From Nymphaea colorata (taxonomy: Eukaryota > Streptophyta > Magnoliopsida > Nymphaeales > Nymphaeaceae), in assembly GCF_008831285.2 (NCBI RefSeq), contig NW_022205116.1, forward strand, positions 1 through 35,828: a stretch of 35,828 bases of DNA. The letters run 5' to 3'. The notes beneath the pieces were generated by a model. The model worked only from the letters and a program-made list of their open reading frames with translations, was not told the DNA's origin and made no database searches. Within the stretch, counting starts at the first letter, position 1. The number at the start of each line of letters is the position of its first letter. The position numbers and the translations under genes are program-made. Positions 19,810-29,079 of this stretch are shown one piece after another.

Positions 19810-20350
19810 TACACAAATATGCATTGTTGACATGTTCTCAATGAGCAATAGTTTCAATTGATCCTTTTCCTTTACATAAGTTGTAATTTTTGTTCCTTTC
19901 TTGTATTAAAGATCCCTAGTCACACGTGCCTGTCTACCGAATGGCTTAAGATTGGCTGACGATTGACACTATTAAGTAATCCACACAATTTAGGAGACAT
20001 TTAGGAGAACCTGGAGATAAGTCACATGAGAGTTAAAAGCAACACCATACAATTAATGAATCTCAACCAACCTCACAGGCTCTACAATAAATATATATAT
20101 ATATATATATATTATTTATGTATGGATACATGTTTGATTTCTTTTAAGGGTACTTGAACATCAGCTCTAGAAAATAAGATTGTATTCTTTTTAGATGTGT
20201 ATCAGAATACAAAATGAGAAAGGCAGGATTGGAGGTTCAATTGACTTAAGTCCATTAAGGAGCAATTACTGCTATTGTGTCCCGCGTTGGCATTATCTAA
20301 TAATTTTGCGCTCGCTAATCATGTTTAATATTGTTGAATGGTTGAATTAA
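19810..20350 (+). other. 3' part of the RLK3 intron, orphaned
   Basis: It is similar to about 12,300-12,886. The end reads 'gttgaattaa' where RLK1 and RLK2 have 'aattag', so the AG acceptor has become AA (position 20,350). A TA microsatellite lies at 20,092-20,112. No first exon precedes it. Confidence 0.75.
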
Positions 20351-20699
20351 AATTTGGGATGGCTGGAAAGGTGTCAACCAAAACTGACGTCTACAGCTAC
20401 GGAATTCTCCTCCATGAGGTGTTTACAGGAAAAAAGCCTACTGATGAATACTTTGATGGGATTTTAGTTTGAGGCAATGGGTGGCTGAAGCATTTCCTGT
20501 TGCAATTTCAGATGTCATTGACAGCCATCTTTTGAATGAAAGCAACACTACTCCAACTGAAAGATCAGCTGCTATGAATGATGAGCTAGTGACAATCATG
20601 GAGATAGGCTTGTCATGTTCAAGGGTCTCTCCTAATGAGAGAATGGACATGAAGGAAGTGGTTATCGGGCTCAAAGGATACGATAGAAGACAAAAGTGA
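20351..20699 (+). pseudogene. RLK3: last exon of an LRR receptor kinase, pseudogene
   Basis: This exon encodes the C-terminal kinase lobe of the same family: '[18 protein letters not shown]', '[11 protein letters not shown]', '[20 protein letters not shown]', 'IMEIGLSCSRVSPNERMDM', stop at 20,697-20,699. It retains the 'RQWV' segment that RLK2 has lost. Lesions: all of exon 1 is missing, the splice acceptor AG is AA, and one G is lost in the G run at about 20,457-20,461 ('FDGDF' to a shifted frame with an immediate stop). Its downstream flank is SD-A copy 3, as for RLK2. It cannot make a receptor; at most it could be read as non-coding RNA. Confidence 0.9.
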
Positions 20700-21333
20700 T
20701 AGAAGGATAATTCAAATATATCCATATATAGACTGAGTTTAATTCCAGGGTGCAACCAGCCATTGGCTAAAATGGTCAGAACGTGGATTCCAAGAGGCTA
20801 AATAGTTGGAGGTGGAAATGTAGTTTGATTGCTTTCATTGAGAGCTCTCACTTGCATTCTCAATTACAGTTGTATATAGGATTTAATAAAGACATGCTTA
20901 TATGCTTAAATATGCTTGTGTGTTCTATTCCTAAGGCATTTGGGTGACTAATCTGGTAGAACAACTCACACATTTCCAATGCAAGTTACGTGAAAGAGGC
21001 TTGGAACTTTGTCCATTATTGCAGTTTGTTCCTTATTCTAAGTAAGGACACCTCAGTAGCCATAGTTCACATAAAACCTCAGCACAATTTCTCAAACCTA
21101 TAAAAAAATGCACAACAAGAAGAATGAACAAAAATGCACAATTCCAGTAAGTTTTGGACTGAATTCAATTTTATCAAAAGAAGAGCCCTCGAATAAGGAG
21201 GATGAGAATTTTATTCTGTTAGCATCATGTGTTATTGGAGCATGCTATATGTGATGGCCCTTTAACAAAGGACCATGTGTTATGGACTTCAAATGATAAA
21301 AAAGGCCAAAATGATGTTGTTAATAAATAGAAG

Positions 21334-21348
21334 CCCCCCCCCCCCCCC
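21334..21348. repeat. 15-base C run
   Basis: The paralogous positions have 'cccttccccctac' (about 675) and 'cccctctcccttt' (about 14,207), so the homopolymer arose in this copy by loss of interruptions or by slippage. The exact length may be a sequencing artefact. Confidence 0.8.
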
Positions 21349-21429
21349 TACAAGAAAAAGTGAAACTTGGAAAATCTTCATTCTATTTAGTAGGAAGTGA
21401 ATCCACCATTGTTTAAAGGAAGCTTGGTG

Positions 21430-21625
21430 GTGTCTCAAAGAAAGTAACATCTTTAATCTTTTCAAGCATACAAAAGTGCATGAAGCCAAACCCATGAACA
21501 CGTCGATGGCCACATTCATAAAATTATTTGCCAGTCACAGCTCGAAGTTCAAGGATGCTACTTTATATTGAAGTATTGTGGGAGCATTGCAATATGTGTC
21601 CCTCACCAGCTTGATATTGCCTTCT
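21430..21625 (+). pseudogene. Ty1/copia reverse transcriptase fragment (SD-A3)
   Basis: The frame with 'KVHEAKPMNTSMATFIKLF', 'SSKFKDATLY' and 'SIVGALQYVSLTS' matches the relics at 767 and 14,250. It shares with the relic at 767 the TGA replacing the Arg codon after 'LY', so that stop predates the split of these two copies. Further stops follow 'DIAF'. Confidence 0.75.
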
Positions 21626-21819
21626 GATAGGTTTGTTTGCTTACCAAAATTTGTTTAAGGCAGGCTGTGTTCATTCTCCATGCATTTCATATTCACCCAA
21701 ACATTATCTTCAACCTATATGTGGTGTGGTATTTGATAAGGAAGTTAAAACTTTATAAAGCGAAGGAAATAAAATCTTATTAAAGGAAAGTATTTCATAA
21801 ACTTTATCAAGACACTTAG

Positions 21820-22345
21820 AGAGAGTGAGACAAAGATTTTTAAGAGAGAGAAAATATAGATATAGAAAAACTAGTAAAAGAGCAAGAGATTTTAAGAGAA
21901 AATTAAGAGAGAGAAAATAAAAATTGATAAGTGAGTGGAAAGAAATAAAGCGAGAAACTAGTAGAAAAGAAAGAACATTTAATTGAAAAACAAGTAGAAT
22001 AGCAAGAGATTTTAAGGTAAAAATGAGAGGGAGAGAGAGAGAAAGAGATAAATATTTTTTAGAGAAAAAAAACTAGTAGAAGAACATGGGAATTTAAGAG
22101 AAAAATGAGTGCTAGAGGGAGAGAGAGATAAATATTTTGAAGAGAGAAAATAAATAAAGAGAGAAAAACTAGTAGAATAGCAAAAGCATTTAAAAAAAAT
22201 GAGAGAGAGAGAAATGTAAAGATTTTTATGGGAGAGAAAAGAAATAGAGAAAGGAAAATTTGTGAAGATAGATTTTAAGGAATAATCAGAAAGATATAAA
22301 GATTCTAAGAGAAAAAAATGAGAAAGAGCAAAGAAAAGAAGGAAG
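21820..22345 (+). repeat. GA-rich degenerate minisatellite, second copy
   Basis: Same modules and order as 1235-1795 ('aactagtaaaagagcaag', 'aactagtagaaaagaaag', 'aagtagaatagcaag', 'aactagtagaagaac'). Nearly all purine on the + strand. The minus-strand 117-codon frame here is a low-complexity shadow. Confidence 0.8.
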
Positions 22346-22951
22346 AAAAAAAGATCTAACAACAAGATTTTTTAAGCCCTCTTTTTTTATATAGAAACTA
22401 AAATTTAGGAGATAATTTGGAAAATTTTCAACTTCAATATTTTTATGTTAGCGAGAGAGGAACTTGTGCTTCAATCCCGTTAGCAAGACACTCTTTTAAA
22501 GGTGGATCACTCCTTTAAGACTACAAATAGGACGACCAATAGATATTTTATCAAGGGAATGAGGATTTGAAGGATGTCAAAACTAATCGTAGCTTTCTTG
22601 AATTGGACAATCTCCAACCTCAAAAAACAATATAAAAGAAAAAAAAATCCCACCACAAGCTGTCATCCTCATCGTTCGTCCATCTATCAATAGAAAAATC
22701 AACTGGCCATACACGCACATTATCTATTTGTAGAGATAAACCAAGGCATACATTAAATGGAAGGTAAAAAATAAAATTTAAAAAAAAAACATATCATGCG
22801 TATTTGAGTTGATCAAATAAACAACTAGGCTTCACTTGCTCATGGCTGTTGGCTCTAAATAAGAAACTTCAAGAGCTCTCTTACATGGCCATGGGGAGAT
22901 GATGAAGGGAAGAGAAAGAAAAAAAATGAGACTAGGTGCCTCAGAATGGTA

Positions 22952-22981
22952 TGTGCCGGGGTGGAAGATTCCCCAACCCGA

Positions 22982-23022
<41 letters not shown>

Positions 23023-23234
23023 TGCTGGCTGAGCTAGGCTAGGCTGGCCCAACTCTGAGTCAGGTATTGGAGGCCTGATTCTGTTCAACATACACATTTA
23101 AACCCCACCTCCCACTTTGGTTACTTTTTCTTTCTCTCTCTAAAATCTTTTTTGCCATAGCGCAGACATTTGGCTTCCTTATTACTTAGGTTTTTTTCTA
23201 AAATTCCATATTATTTTGCCATAACCCCACCTCT
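22952..23234. other. Junction with a 35-A run
   Basis: After SD-A3 ends there are 'gtgccggggtggaagattcc', an A run at 22,985-23,019, and 'ggctgagctaggctaggctggccc'. The A run may be a retroposon tail with the body to its left lost. No gene is visible. Confidence 0.35.
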
Positions 23235-23378
23235 CCACTTCATCGCATGTCCAATTGAACCATTCACAAAAAAAAAACAAAAAAACAAAACAGGTATGGG
23301 AAATAAATTAATCTCTGATTAAGAAATAGATAGTCTTCGGATCTAAGAAATAACATCTGACTGGTTTCGGATTCAGAT

Positions 23379-23382
<4 letters not shown>

Positions 23383-23411
<29 letters not shown>
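23383..23411. repeat. TA microsatellite
   Basis: About 14 AT units. The SD-C copy 2 counterpart near 30,108-30,117 has only about 4, so it expanded after duplication. Confidence 0.85.
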
Positions 23412-23413
<2 letters not shown>

Positions 23414-23602
23414 AATCAGATCAGATATGGATTCAGACCAGATTTAGTTTTAAGTAATTACTCATATCCAATGCACTTACCTTTTGAAAATCTTCTAGAT
23501 ATAGTTCAAATTCGGATTCGTATTGTGAAACCAGATCTTGAATTCAGTTTCAGAGATGATATCTCTTCATTCTATTAAAATCTGAATTTGAATACCAGTA
23601 TG

Positions 23603-24000
23603 TAGGGCTGCACAACGAGTCGAGCCAACTCAGGCTTGACTTGAACTCGCTCAAGTAAACTCGACTCGTGCTCCACTCATTTTTTATACGAGTCAAGCTC
23701 GAGCTAAGTATAAAGTCAAGTATGTTAACAAGTCGAGTTCGAGTTAGTCAAACTCGACTTGATTAAACTCGGATGCAGTGAAAAAGGATGGCACCTTGAC
23801 GGCGAACTTGTCAAAGCAGCAGCGGTCTCACAGCTTACCGACAATAAACGAGTTTAAACGAGTCGCTCGAGTCTAGCTCGAGCTCAAAGGCAGTCACTTG
23901 GTTGAGCTCGAGCTGAAATTGTGAAGCTCGTGTCGAGCTCAAGCTGACTAAACATGAGTCGAGCCGAGCTCGAGCTCGATTCGGCTAGTGTGCAGCCCTA
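23603..24000 (+). mobile_element. Complete 398-bp 'TAGGGCTG' hAT-like MITE
   Basis: Ends 'tagggctgcacaacgag' and 'tagtgtgcagcccta' are inverted repeats of each other over the outer 12 bases or so with a mismatch. The identical 8-bp sequence 'ccagtatg' flanks both sides (23,595-23,602 and 24,001-24,008), a perfect target duplication of hAT size. There is no transposase, so it needs one in trans. The interior is dense in 'ctcgag' and 'gagctcgag' words. Other members in the window lie at 280, 6394, 18,397, 26,900 and 32,114. Confidence 0.9.
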
Positions 24001-24738
24001 CCAGTATGTGAATACCTAAAAAAATGGATATAGTGAAGAGTATACCCAATTTAAATCCAATCCATTAACATCCCCACTTGCAAAGAACATTCTTTAGACA
24101 GAAAAAGAAAGAAAGGCACTGGGGGCAGAAGCACATCCCGTTCCAATCTCAGGCGTCATTGATGGCCATCCCCATTTCTTGGGCATGGTTGAATATCTCA
24201 AGTAATCTTCTCCTGCTTTTGAATCTGCTAAATATTACTTCTATCGCAAAACCAAAAGGCCACTATGCAACCATTTCTCAATGTCCACAAGCTCCAGGCC
24301 GCCGGCAAAAGTAGAAGCTATTCGGCTATCTGCTCATTAAGAACATCATGAACAGTCATCACCGTACTCTTGGAGGAGTTGGGAGGACTCAAGAGAACGA
24401 CTAACCTTGTTTTTCTTGAAAATCGATGGTCCTAAATACAAAGAATGAAAATGAAAAATATTAGATGCCAATGGATCCGACTTGATATATAATGTACTCT
24501 TGACCATACCTTCTTTTCCATTGGATTCGAGTTCCATACAAATGAAAAAAGTCATATCCAAATTTGAATCTGAAATCAGATTCTACAATATGAATCTGAT
24601 CTGAATTGATTTTTTTGCTCGTCCAAAACTGAATCCAAAATCAGATTTCACAATTTGAATCTGATTTTGGGACCGTTCATCCATGAAGCTATAATAGACT
24701 TCAAAATTAAAGAGAAGACTTCCAATTGGGCTCTGATC

Positions 24739-24892
24739 CAGTGGTGGAGTAATGTTGTAGCTGGTGTGGGCACACCGGCCCATCAAATTTACTTTATTTG
24801 CATATGAGTGCCCCTAAAAGATTGAAATTTAAACTTAGAGTGTTCTTTAAAGGTTGAAGTTTAAAGACAAAAAATTTCTGACTCCACCACTG
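24739..24892. mobile_element. 154-bp hAT-like MITE with perfect 12-bp inverted ends
   Basis: Starts 'cagtggtggagt' and ends 'actccaccactg', exact reverse complements. Flanked by 'ctctgatc' (24,731-24,738) and 'ctctgatt' (24,893-24,900), an 8-bp target duplication with one mismatch. The paralog at 32,995-33,142 occupies the same site, so it inserted before the SD-C duplication. Confidence 0.9.
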
Positions 24893-25350
24893 CTCTGATT
24901 CAGCACCTTGTATGGAGTGCTAACTTGTGTGTGTTTTTTTTTTTTTACTTCTATGTTTGGGTGATGTTGTATCGACTACAGGTGCTGCTAAATGAAGGAA
25001 ATTAGACAGTCATGCTGTCTTAACTGCATGGGTTGATATTCCATCTTTTTGTGAAAACAGAAGCCTCCCCTTTCATTTTTTTGCTTGAGGGTAATGCTCT
25101 CAAGAAATGGATCTGCTGGAGGGTAGGCCTCCGACCTGTTATTAAAAGAAACCTCAAGGTAATGCTCTTGCTATTTTTCACCTTGCATGTCGATGCATCC
25201 CTTTTGCTGTACAAAGGGTTGATGCTATGGCAGGAGGTCACAGTAGTCTTCATAAGGATGTGATCAATCCCCTGAGGTCTGTTTCAGGTCGGCTTGGATA
25301 TGATTCATTCCTTATTCTTTTGTATACTCTTTTCTGCTTCTTCCTACATC

Positions 25351-26328
25351 ATTCATACTGTTTCCATCGTCGAAATCGAAAGACTCAACCTGTACCAAGG
25401 CTTCCTTGTCGTGGGGGTCTCTCTTACAGAATATGTTTGGAATATTCCTTTTCTCCTCAGATGAACTTGTTTCTTGATCGTTGCTCTTATCGTCTCACAC
25501 TTGGAAACAACTGGGCCGATATATAGGAGACAAAAGTTAAGAACTTTTGCATTGGAACATTTCAATCAGTCTTTGAGATTTGAAAACTTTGGTCAATAAA
25601 TTGGTTGTGACAATATTTTGCAAAAAAAAAAAAAAGAAATTCTGGAAATTTCTGCAAATCCATGGAAAAGTCGAAATTTTGATCGTTTTCCCACATGCTT
25701 AAGTTTTCCAAACGTCACATTGTTAGCAATTGTTAAAAACTTTGTTTTTTTTTAAGTTTAGCAAGTAAAAAGTTTAATAATTATATTTTTCTGTTCTAAC
25801 TATGACTGAATTTCCAAATTGATGGGATTCCTTGAAACTTTTGGTGGCTTTTCAATTCAGAGTTTTAGATTTAGTGTCTTAGCTCTTCTTATCACTTTCG
25901 AAAGCCCTATATTACTCGCAGCAGTGAAATCTTTTTTTCGTAGTGAAATAAAATGTGATCAGATTGGAGCTTTCAATCGTCAAATTTCAAGGTCATGTAC
26001 ATTTCCCATCGTGCAGACTTTGCATATGACATCTAACAATAAGAGATGGCATGAATAAATCAGCTGATGAACTGCATATCTTAAAAATTGACCTGGCAAA
26101 TTCTGCATATCTCAAAGACATTCTTAATGACTTCTGTCAATTTTTTGTTCCGTTCTTCGACTGTTTAAATTTACATGCTTTGACCAATGTTGATCAGTTG
26201 ATTACTAAGCCAAATAAGATATGAAACAGGATTTATCAAAAAGAACTGGCATTTCTACTGTTAACAGCCTTTGCCAGGATTCGTCGAAAATTTATAATCT
26301 GCTATTTTTTAAATACAAAATCTGCCCT
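25351..26328 (+). other. Unassigned region with two short open frames
   Basis: A 79-codon frame (25,819-26,058) is followed by an overlapping 57-codon frame from ATG 26,051 to TGA 26,222-26,224 containing 'KIDLANSAYLKDILNDF'. The second has ordinary amino-acid composition for a protein and is not low complexity. I recognise no family in either, and no promoter or splice signals stand out. They could be exons of a decayed gene or part of an unrecognised transposon. The rest of the interval shows nothing clear. Confidence 0.25.
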
Positions 26329-26366
26329 ACACACACACACAGACACACACACGTACAGACACACAA
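26329..26366. repeat. AC-rich microsatellite
   Basis: Interrupted AC repeats ('acacacacacac', 'agacacacacac', 'cagacacac') at the edge of SD-C segment C. The breakpoint of the rearranged duplication lies immediately to the right. Confidence 0.8.
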
Positions 26367-27195
26367 TTTGAATTTGATGTAAATCCATTTTTTTTCTCAT
26401 CCCAATCTGAATCTGAAATCAGATGTCACAATCCGAATCAACCAGAATCCTATTTTTATATTCATATCTGAATTTGAATCTGAATCCAAATTTTGAACTG
26501 AATCTGGCTGATTTACAGAGTGTAAGAACATTGATATATTTGTACTAAAAATTAAGTATGATCTGGGTCTGATCGGATATTTTTATATATCAATCTCAAT
26601 CTGAATTCGATTGGATATTTTTGTCTAACTGAATCCAAATCTGAATCTAAAACCGATTAGTTATTTATACATATTTGAATCCGAATCTAATCGGGTGCCA
26701 TTCCTTAATTTCAAATCCTATCTGATTTTTCTGTTGATTAGTAAATTTCTTTTCTTCATCCAAATGTTTTGGAGCAGTTCGCTTGGATATCCAATTCAAA
26801 TCAGACATATTGACATCCTTAGATCGAAGCTTCCCCAGCCCAACTGACATTTTCACCATTGTAAATAGGGGATGAGTCCATTTGTGTGTGTCAAGTGGAT
26901 AAAGCTGTAAAATGTGTCGAGCCAACTGAAGCTCAACTCGAATTTGCTCTTTAATCTCGAGCTTAACTCAAAACTCACGGTTATAAACATGTCAAGTTTG
27001 AGTCACATAAAATGATTTGATTAAACTTGATATAACCATTTATCTAGGTTTTATTTTGTAATTTCAAACTTAAAACCAACTAAGAAATCAGGTCAAATAG
27101 GGAGTTGGTAAACAAACTTAAATGAGTCAAGCTTGAGTTGCGGCTTGAACTACCGAATCGAGTTCAATCGAATCGAGTTCAAGCTGACCAAGCAG
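26367..27195 (+). repeat. Mosaic duplication SD-C, copy 1 (segment C)
   Basis: Matches 31,550-32,400: 'aatctgaatctgaaa' rich sequence, 'ttttggagcagttcgcttgg' (26,767 and 31,981), 'gagtccatttgtgtgtgtca' (26,874 and 32,089), then a decayed MITE. In copy 2 this segment lies between A and B; here it comes after B with about 1 kb between. No gene is visible. Confidence 0.75.
26900..27195 (+). mobile_element. Decayed 'TAGGGCTG' hAT-like MITE
   Basis: The left end has decayed to 'taaagctgtaaaatgtgtcg'. The body carries 'gtcgagccaact', 'cgagcttaactc' and 'gagtcaagcttgagttg' as in the other members. Paralog at 32,114. No right terminus or target duplication remains. Confidence 0.5.
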
Positions 27196-27746
27196 CGGTC
27201 TCCCTTAAGCAGCAGCAGACGTCTTCCTCCTCCTTTTCCGGTTCCAAGTATTGACTCCACGACTTCCAAAACTCAAATTCTCTTGACGTTGAGAAAGAGA
27301 AAAAAACTAACCTTCAGAAAATAGAGAAGCCATAGTTGCAGGGCTGAGAGAAAAATAGAGAGAAACAGACATACCTTAGGCGAGAAACACTTTTGTGGCA
27401 TCGTTTGAAGGAGAAACAGACATACATTAGGCCGACAGATCCTGAAAAGCAGTGCATAGCAATGATTTGAAGAGGAGAAAAACAGGGAAAGAGCGAAGTT
27501 TCAAAAAACAAAGCATAGTTGCAGGGCCAAGAGCGAAATAGAGAGGGGTGAATGAAGATCTTTGATGAATCCCGACTTGGTGGTGTTCGTTCGATGCAAA
27601 TAGAGCAGGCTTCGCGAATTTCTGCTTTGATGCTCACATTCAAGAGGCAATATAGGAATCTCAGAATATCATCGTCAAGCTCTCCTCAGAGAAAACAGAG
27701 AAATAGTTCAAAGCGTGCCCAAAAAAAAGAAAAGAAAACCACCTCA

Positions 27747-28193
27747 TTACAGTCCAACAGCCCCAAATTCTGTTTCCTCCCTCTTTCCTCTGCTGGAGAA
27801 GCTCTTTTGCCGTCTTAAATCAGGGAAGAAGCCAGAGCCTTTGAACAGAAGCAAATATGACTGCCTGAGTTTGTGACTCAGTGAAGGGTTGAGAGAACCT
27901 GCTGTCGAGCTGAACCTGTAGGCTGAGAACAAGAGCTGCCGAGAGGAGATTTCTGGAGATGATTCGTGAGGATTTGCAATGGGTTCGTCACTGACATCCG
28001 AAGCAGAGAAATTCAGTCGACCCTTAGAAATTCTGGAGATAGGGGTTGCTGCCGGAGCACAGGAAGAATCCGGCAAGAAAGGCGCCCTTCCCTGACTCCG
28101 TTGCCCCAATTGATTTGCTGGCGACGAAGGTGTATCAGGCAGCAGAGAGGAAGGCCGGTGCTGATTCTTCAGGCGATTCTTGCTGTCGAGCAA
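27747..28193 (-). CDS. Hypothetical 148-codon frame in the retroelement leader
   Basis: The frame is Ser/Pro/Arg-rich, with no domain I recognise, no transmembrane helix and no zinc knuckle. It starts about 100 bases after the primer binding site on the minus strand, where gag would be expected, but the sequence does not look like copia gag. A shadow frame exists on the opposite strand (27,966-28,220). It may be chance or the start of an atypical gag. Confidence 0.2.
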   Translation of the reverse strand: MLDSKNRLKNQHRPSSLLPDTPSSPANQLGQRSQGRAPFLPDSSCAPAATPISRISKGRLNFSASDVSDEPIANPHESSPEISSRQLLFSAYRFSSTAGSLNPSLSHKLRQSYLLLFKGSGFFPDLRRQKSFSSRGKREETEFGAVGL

Positions 28194-28291
28194 AAGATTA
28201 TTCCAATTCCAGGTGTCTGAAGAACCTCTCTACAAAAGCTTGGATTTTTTGGAGTTGATGGAAGGAGCAGTCGATTTCCCTCTCTCATGTT

Positions 28292-28303
28292 GCTCTGATA
28301 CCA
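28292..28303 (-). other. Primer binding site, initiator-Met tRNA type
   Basis: The minus strand reads 'tggtatcagagc', complementary to the 3' end of plant initiator methionine tRNA and the usual primer site of Ty1/copia and many other plant LTR elements. It directly adjoins 'ttttctca', the expected CA end of a 5' LTR. Confidence 0.75.
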
Positions 28304-28900
28304 TGAGAAAACTTAGCAGAGGAAGAGTGAAAGATAAAGCTGGAGAGAACTTGTTATTATTTATTCCTTTAAGCAACATATATATAGTACAAATAAAGGT
28401 TATCGCTTACAAGATTTTTGGTATACAAGATCGTGATACTACACAATTTCTTGAAAAATTGAGAGCACTAAAACATATTTCACGTTATATTTACAAGATC
28501 CACAATTTTTGGAGTGGATGAAGGATTACAAAATGGAAGGTTATAATGGAACAAATCTGCCGTGCCTCCCTTTTAAGTAATTTCAGTAATTTCGCTTTTA
28601 TCAATCTCCCCAACGTCTTCCTTAATTTCCGTCTTTCTATTGATATCAAGATTCTCAACCTCTTCCTTAATTCTCGTCTTTCCATTGATATCAAGATCTT
28701 CAACTTCTTCAGCAATTTCCTTGATTTTCAGCACGTTCTTATTTTGAATATCCCTAAAATCACGTTTTGCTGATTTACTCTTATCATTTCTATCCCAATC
28801 CATTAACCACCGAAAATGTAGTCTGCATGACAATAACAGATCTTGATAAGAGATGTGATCCCTTTTTCTTGACACTTTGTTTATCACGGATTCACGTACT
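28304..28900 (-). mobile_element. 5' LTR of the minus-strand copia-type element
   Basis: On the minus strand the LTR ends in CA at 28,304. Upstream of that lie a poly(A)-signal-like 'ggaataaataat' (28,356-28,367) and a TATA-like 'tatatatatg' (28,378-28,388), in the order U3-R-U5. The outer (right) boundary is not resolved; 28,900 is a guess set by the plus-strand LTR-like fragment beyond. A 45-bp minisatellite sits within the presumed U3. Confidence 0.5.
28612..28740. repeat. 45-bp tandem repeat, about 2.8 copies
   Basis: Units at 28,612-28,656 and 28,657-28,701 agree closely ('gtctttctattgatatcaag' and 'gtctttccattgatatcaag'), and a third is partial and diverged. On the minus strand the 15-codon period keeps an open frame ('EEVENLDINRKTEIK', 'EEVEDLDINGKTRIK') inside a 104-codon frame (28,573-28,887). 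Charged, possibly helical repeats; no family is recognised. Confidence 0.8.
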
Positions 28901-28937
28901 GCGTGATTATCTTATCTAAAATGGTGTGGCCTGTACT

Positions 28938-29079
28938 CTATATATTGGAGTCCATCTTCTCTCAAGAACATCATTGAATGAATAAAGAGGAACCTCCCTT
29001 TCCCGTGGATAAAGGCATCAAAAGTTCGAACCACAACCACGTACATGCTTCAGTTCTTTTTTTTTTCCACGTTTTAACA
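28938..29079 (+). mobile_element. Plus-strand LTR R-U5-like fragment
   Basis: 'ctatatatt' (28,938-28,946), then 'aataaa' (28,981-28,986), then 'cccgtggataaaggca' (29,002) and 'gaaccacaaccacg' (29,029), and an end 'ttttaaca' at 29,079. The paired 'ccgtgg...gaaccac' words after a poly(A) signal are usual in plant copia LTRs. No primer binding site follows, so this is a solo or 3' LTR remnant facing away from the minus-strand element. Confidence 0.5.

Larger units (their letters stand above)
20700..22951 (+). repeat. Segmental duplication SD-A, copy 3
   Basis: The longest copy. From about 20,975 it matches 330-2546 throughout, and 20,750-21,640 matches the region after RLK2. It contains a copia relic, a 15-C run and the GA-rich minisatellite. 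No host gene is visible. It ends at 'gaatggtat' (22,951). Confidence 0.8.
23235..25350 (+). repeat. Mosaic duplication SD-C, copy 1 (segments A and B)
   Basis: Segment A (23,235-23,470 and 24,256-24,660) matches 29,965-30,230 plus 31,208-31,560. Segment B (24,663-25,350) matches 32,920-33,500. Strong landmarks are 'ttggaggagttgggaggact' (24,371 and 31,292) and 'agaagacttccaattgggct' (24,713 and 32,970). About 785 bases (23,470-24,256) have no counterpart in copy 2, where the join reads 'atatccaaaggccacc'; the shared 'ccaa' suggests a deletion there. Conserved short frames exist on both strands, but stops interrupt all of them and I recognise no protein. Confidence 0.75.
27196..28303 (-). mobile_element. 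Internal 5' region of a copia-type LTR element, minus strand
   Basis: Read on the minus strand, this follows the primer binding site at 28,292-28,303 and would be the leader of a Ty1/copia-type or non-autonomous element. It has one longer frame (27,747-28,193) but no recognisable gag, protease, integrase or reverse transcriptase. Two motifs are repeated directly at 27,329-27,530: 'catagttgcagggc' (27,331 and 27,513) and 'gagaaacagacatac' (27,359 and 27,410). No second LTR is seen to the left, so the element is truncated or a large-retrotransposon derivative. The left limit is uncertain. Confidence 0.45.

Noticed and set aside
22012-22365. 117-codon minus-strand frame with hydrophobic runs resembling a membrane protein
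   Set aside because: Same minisatellite shadow as at 1436-1708; T/C-rich codons give artificial Leu/Phe/Ser runs.
23640-23990. Repeated 'ctcgag' and 'gagctcgag' words as a regulatory-site cluster
   Set aside because: They are internal repeats of the 'TAGGGCTG' MITE and recur in all its copies.
26329-26366. Telomere-like or CRISPR-like repeat
   Set aside because: Plain AC microsatellite; no spacers and no telomere motif.
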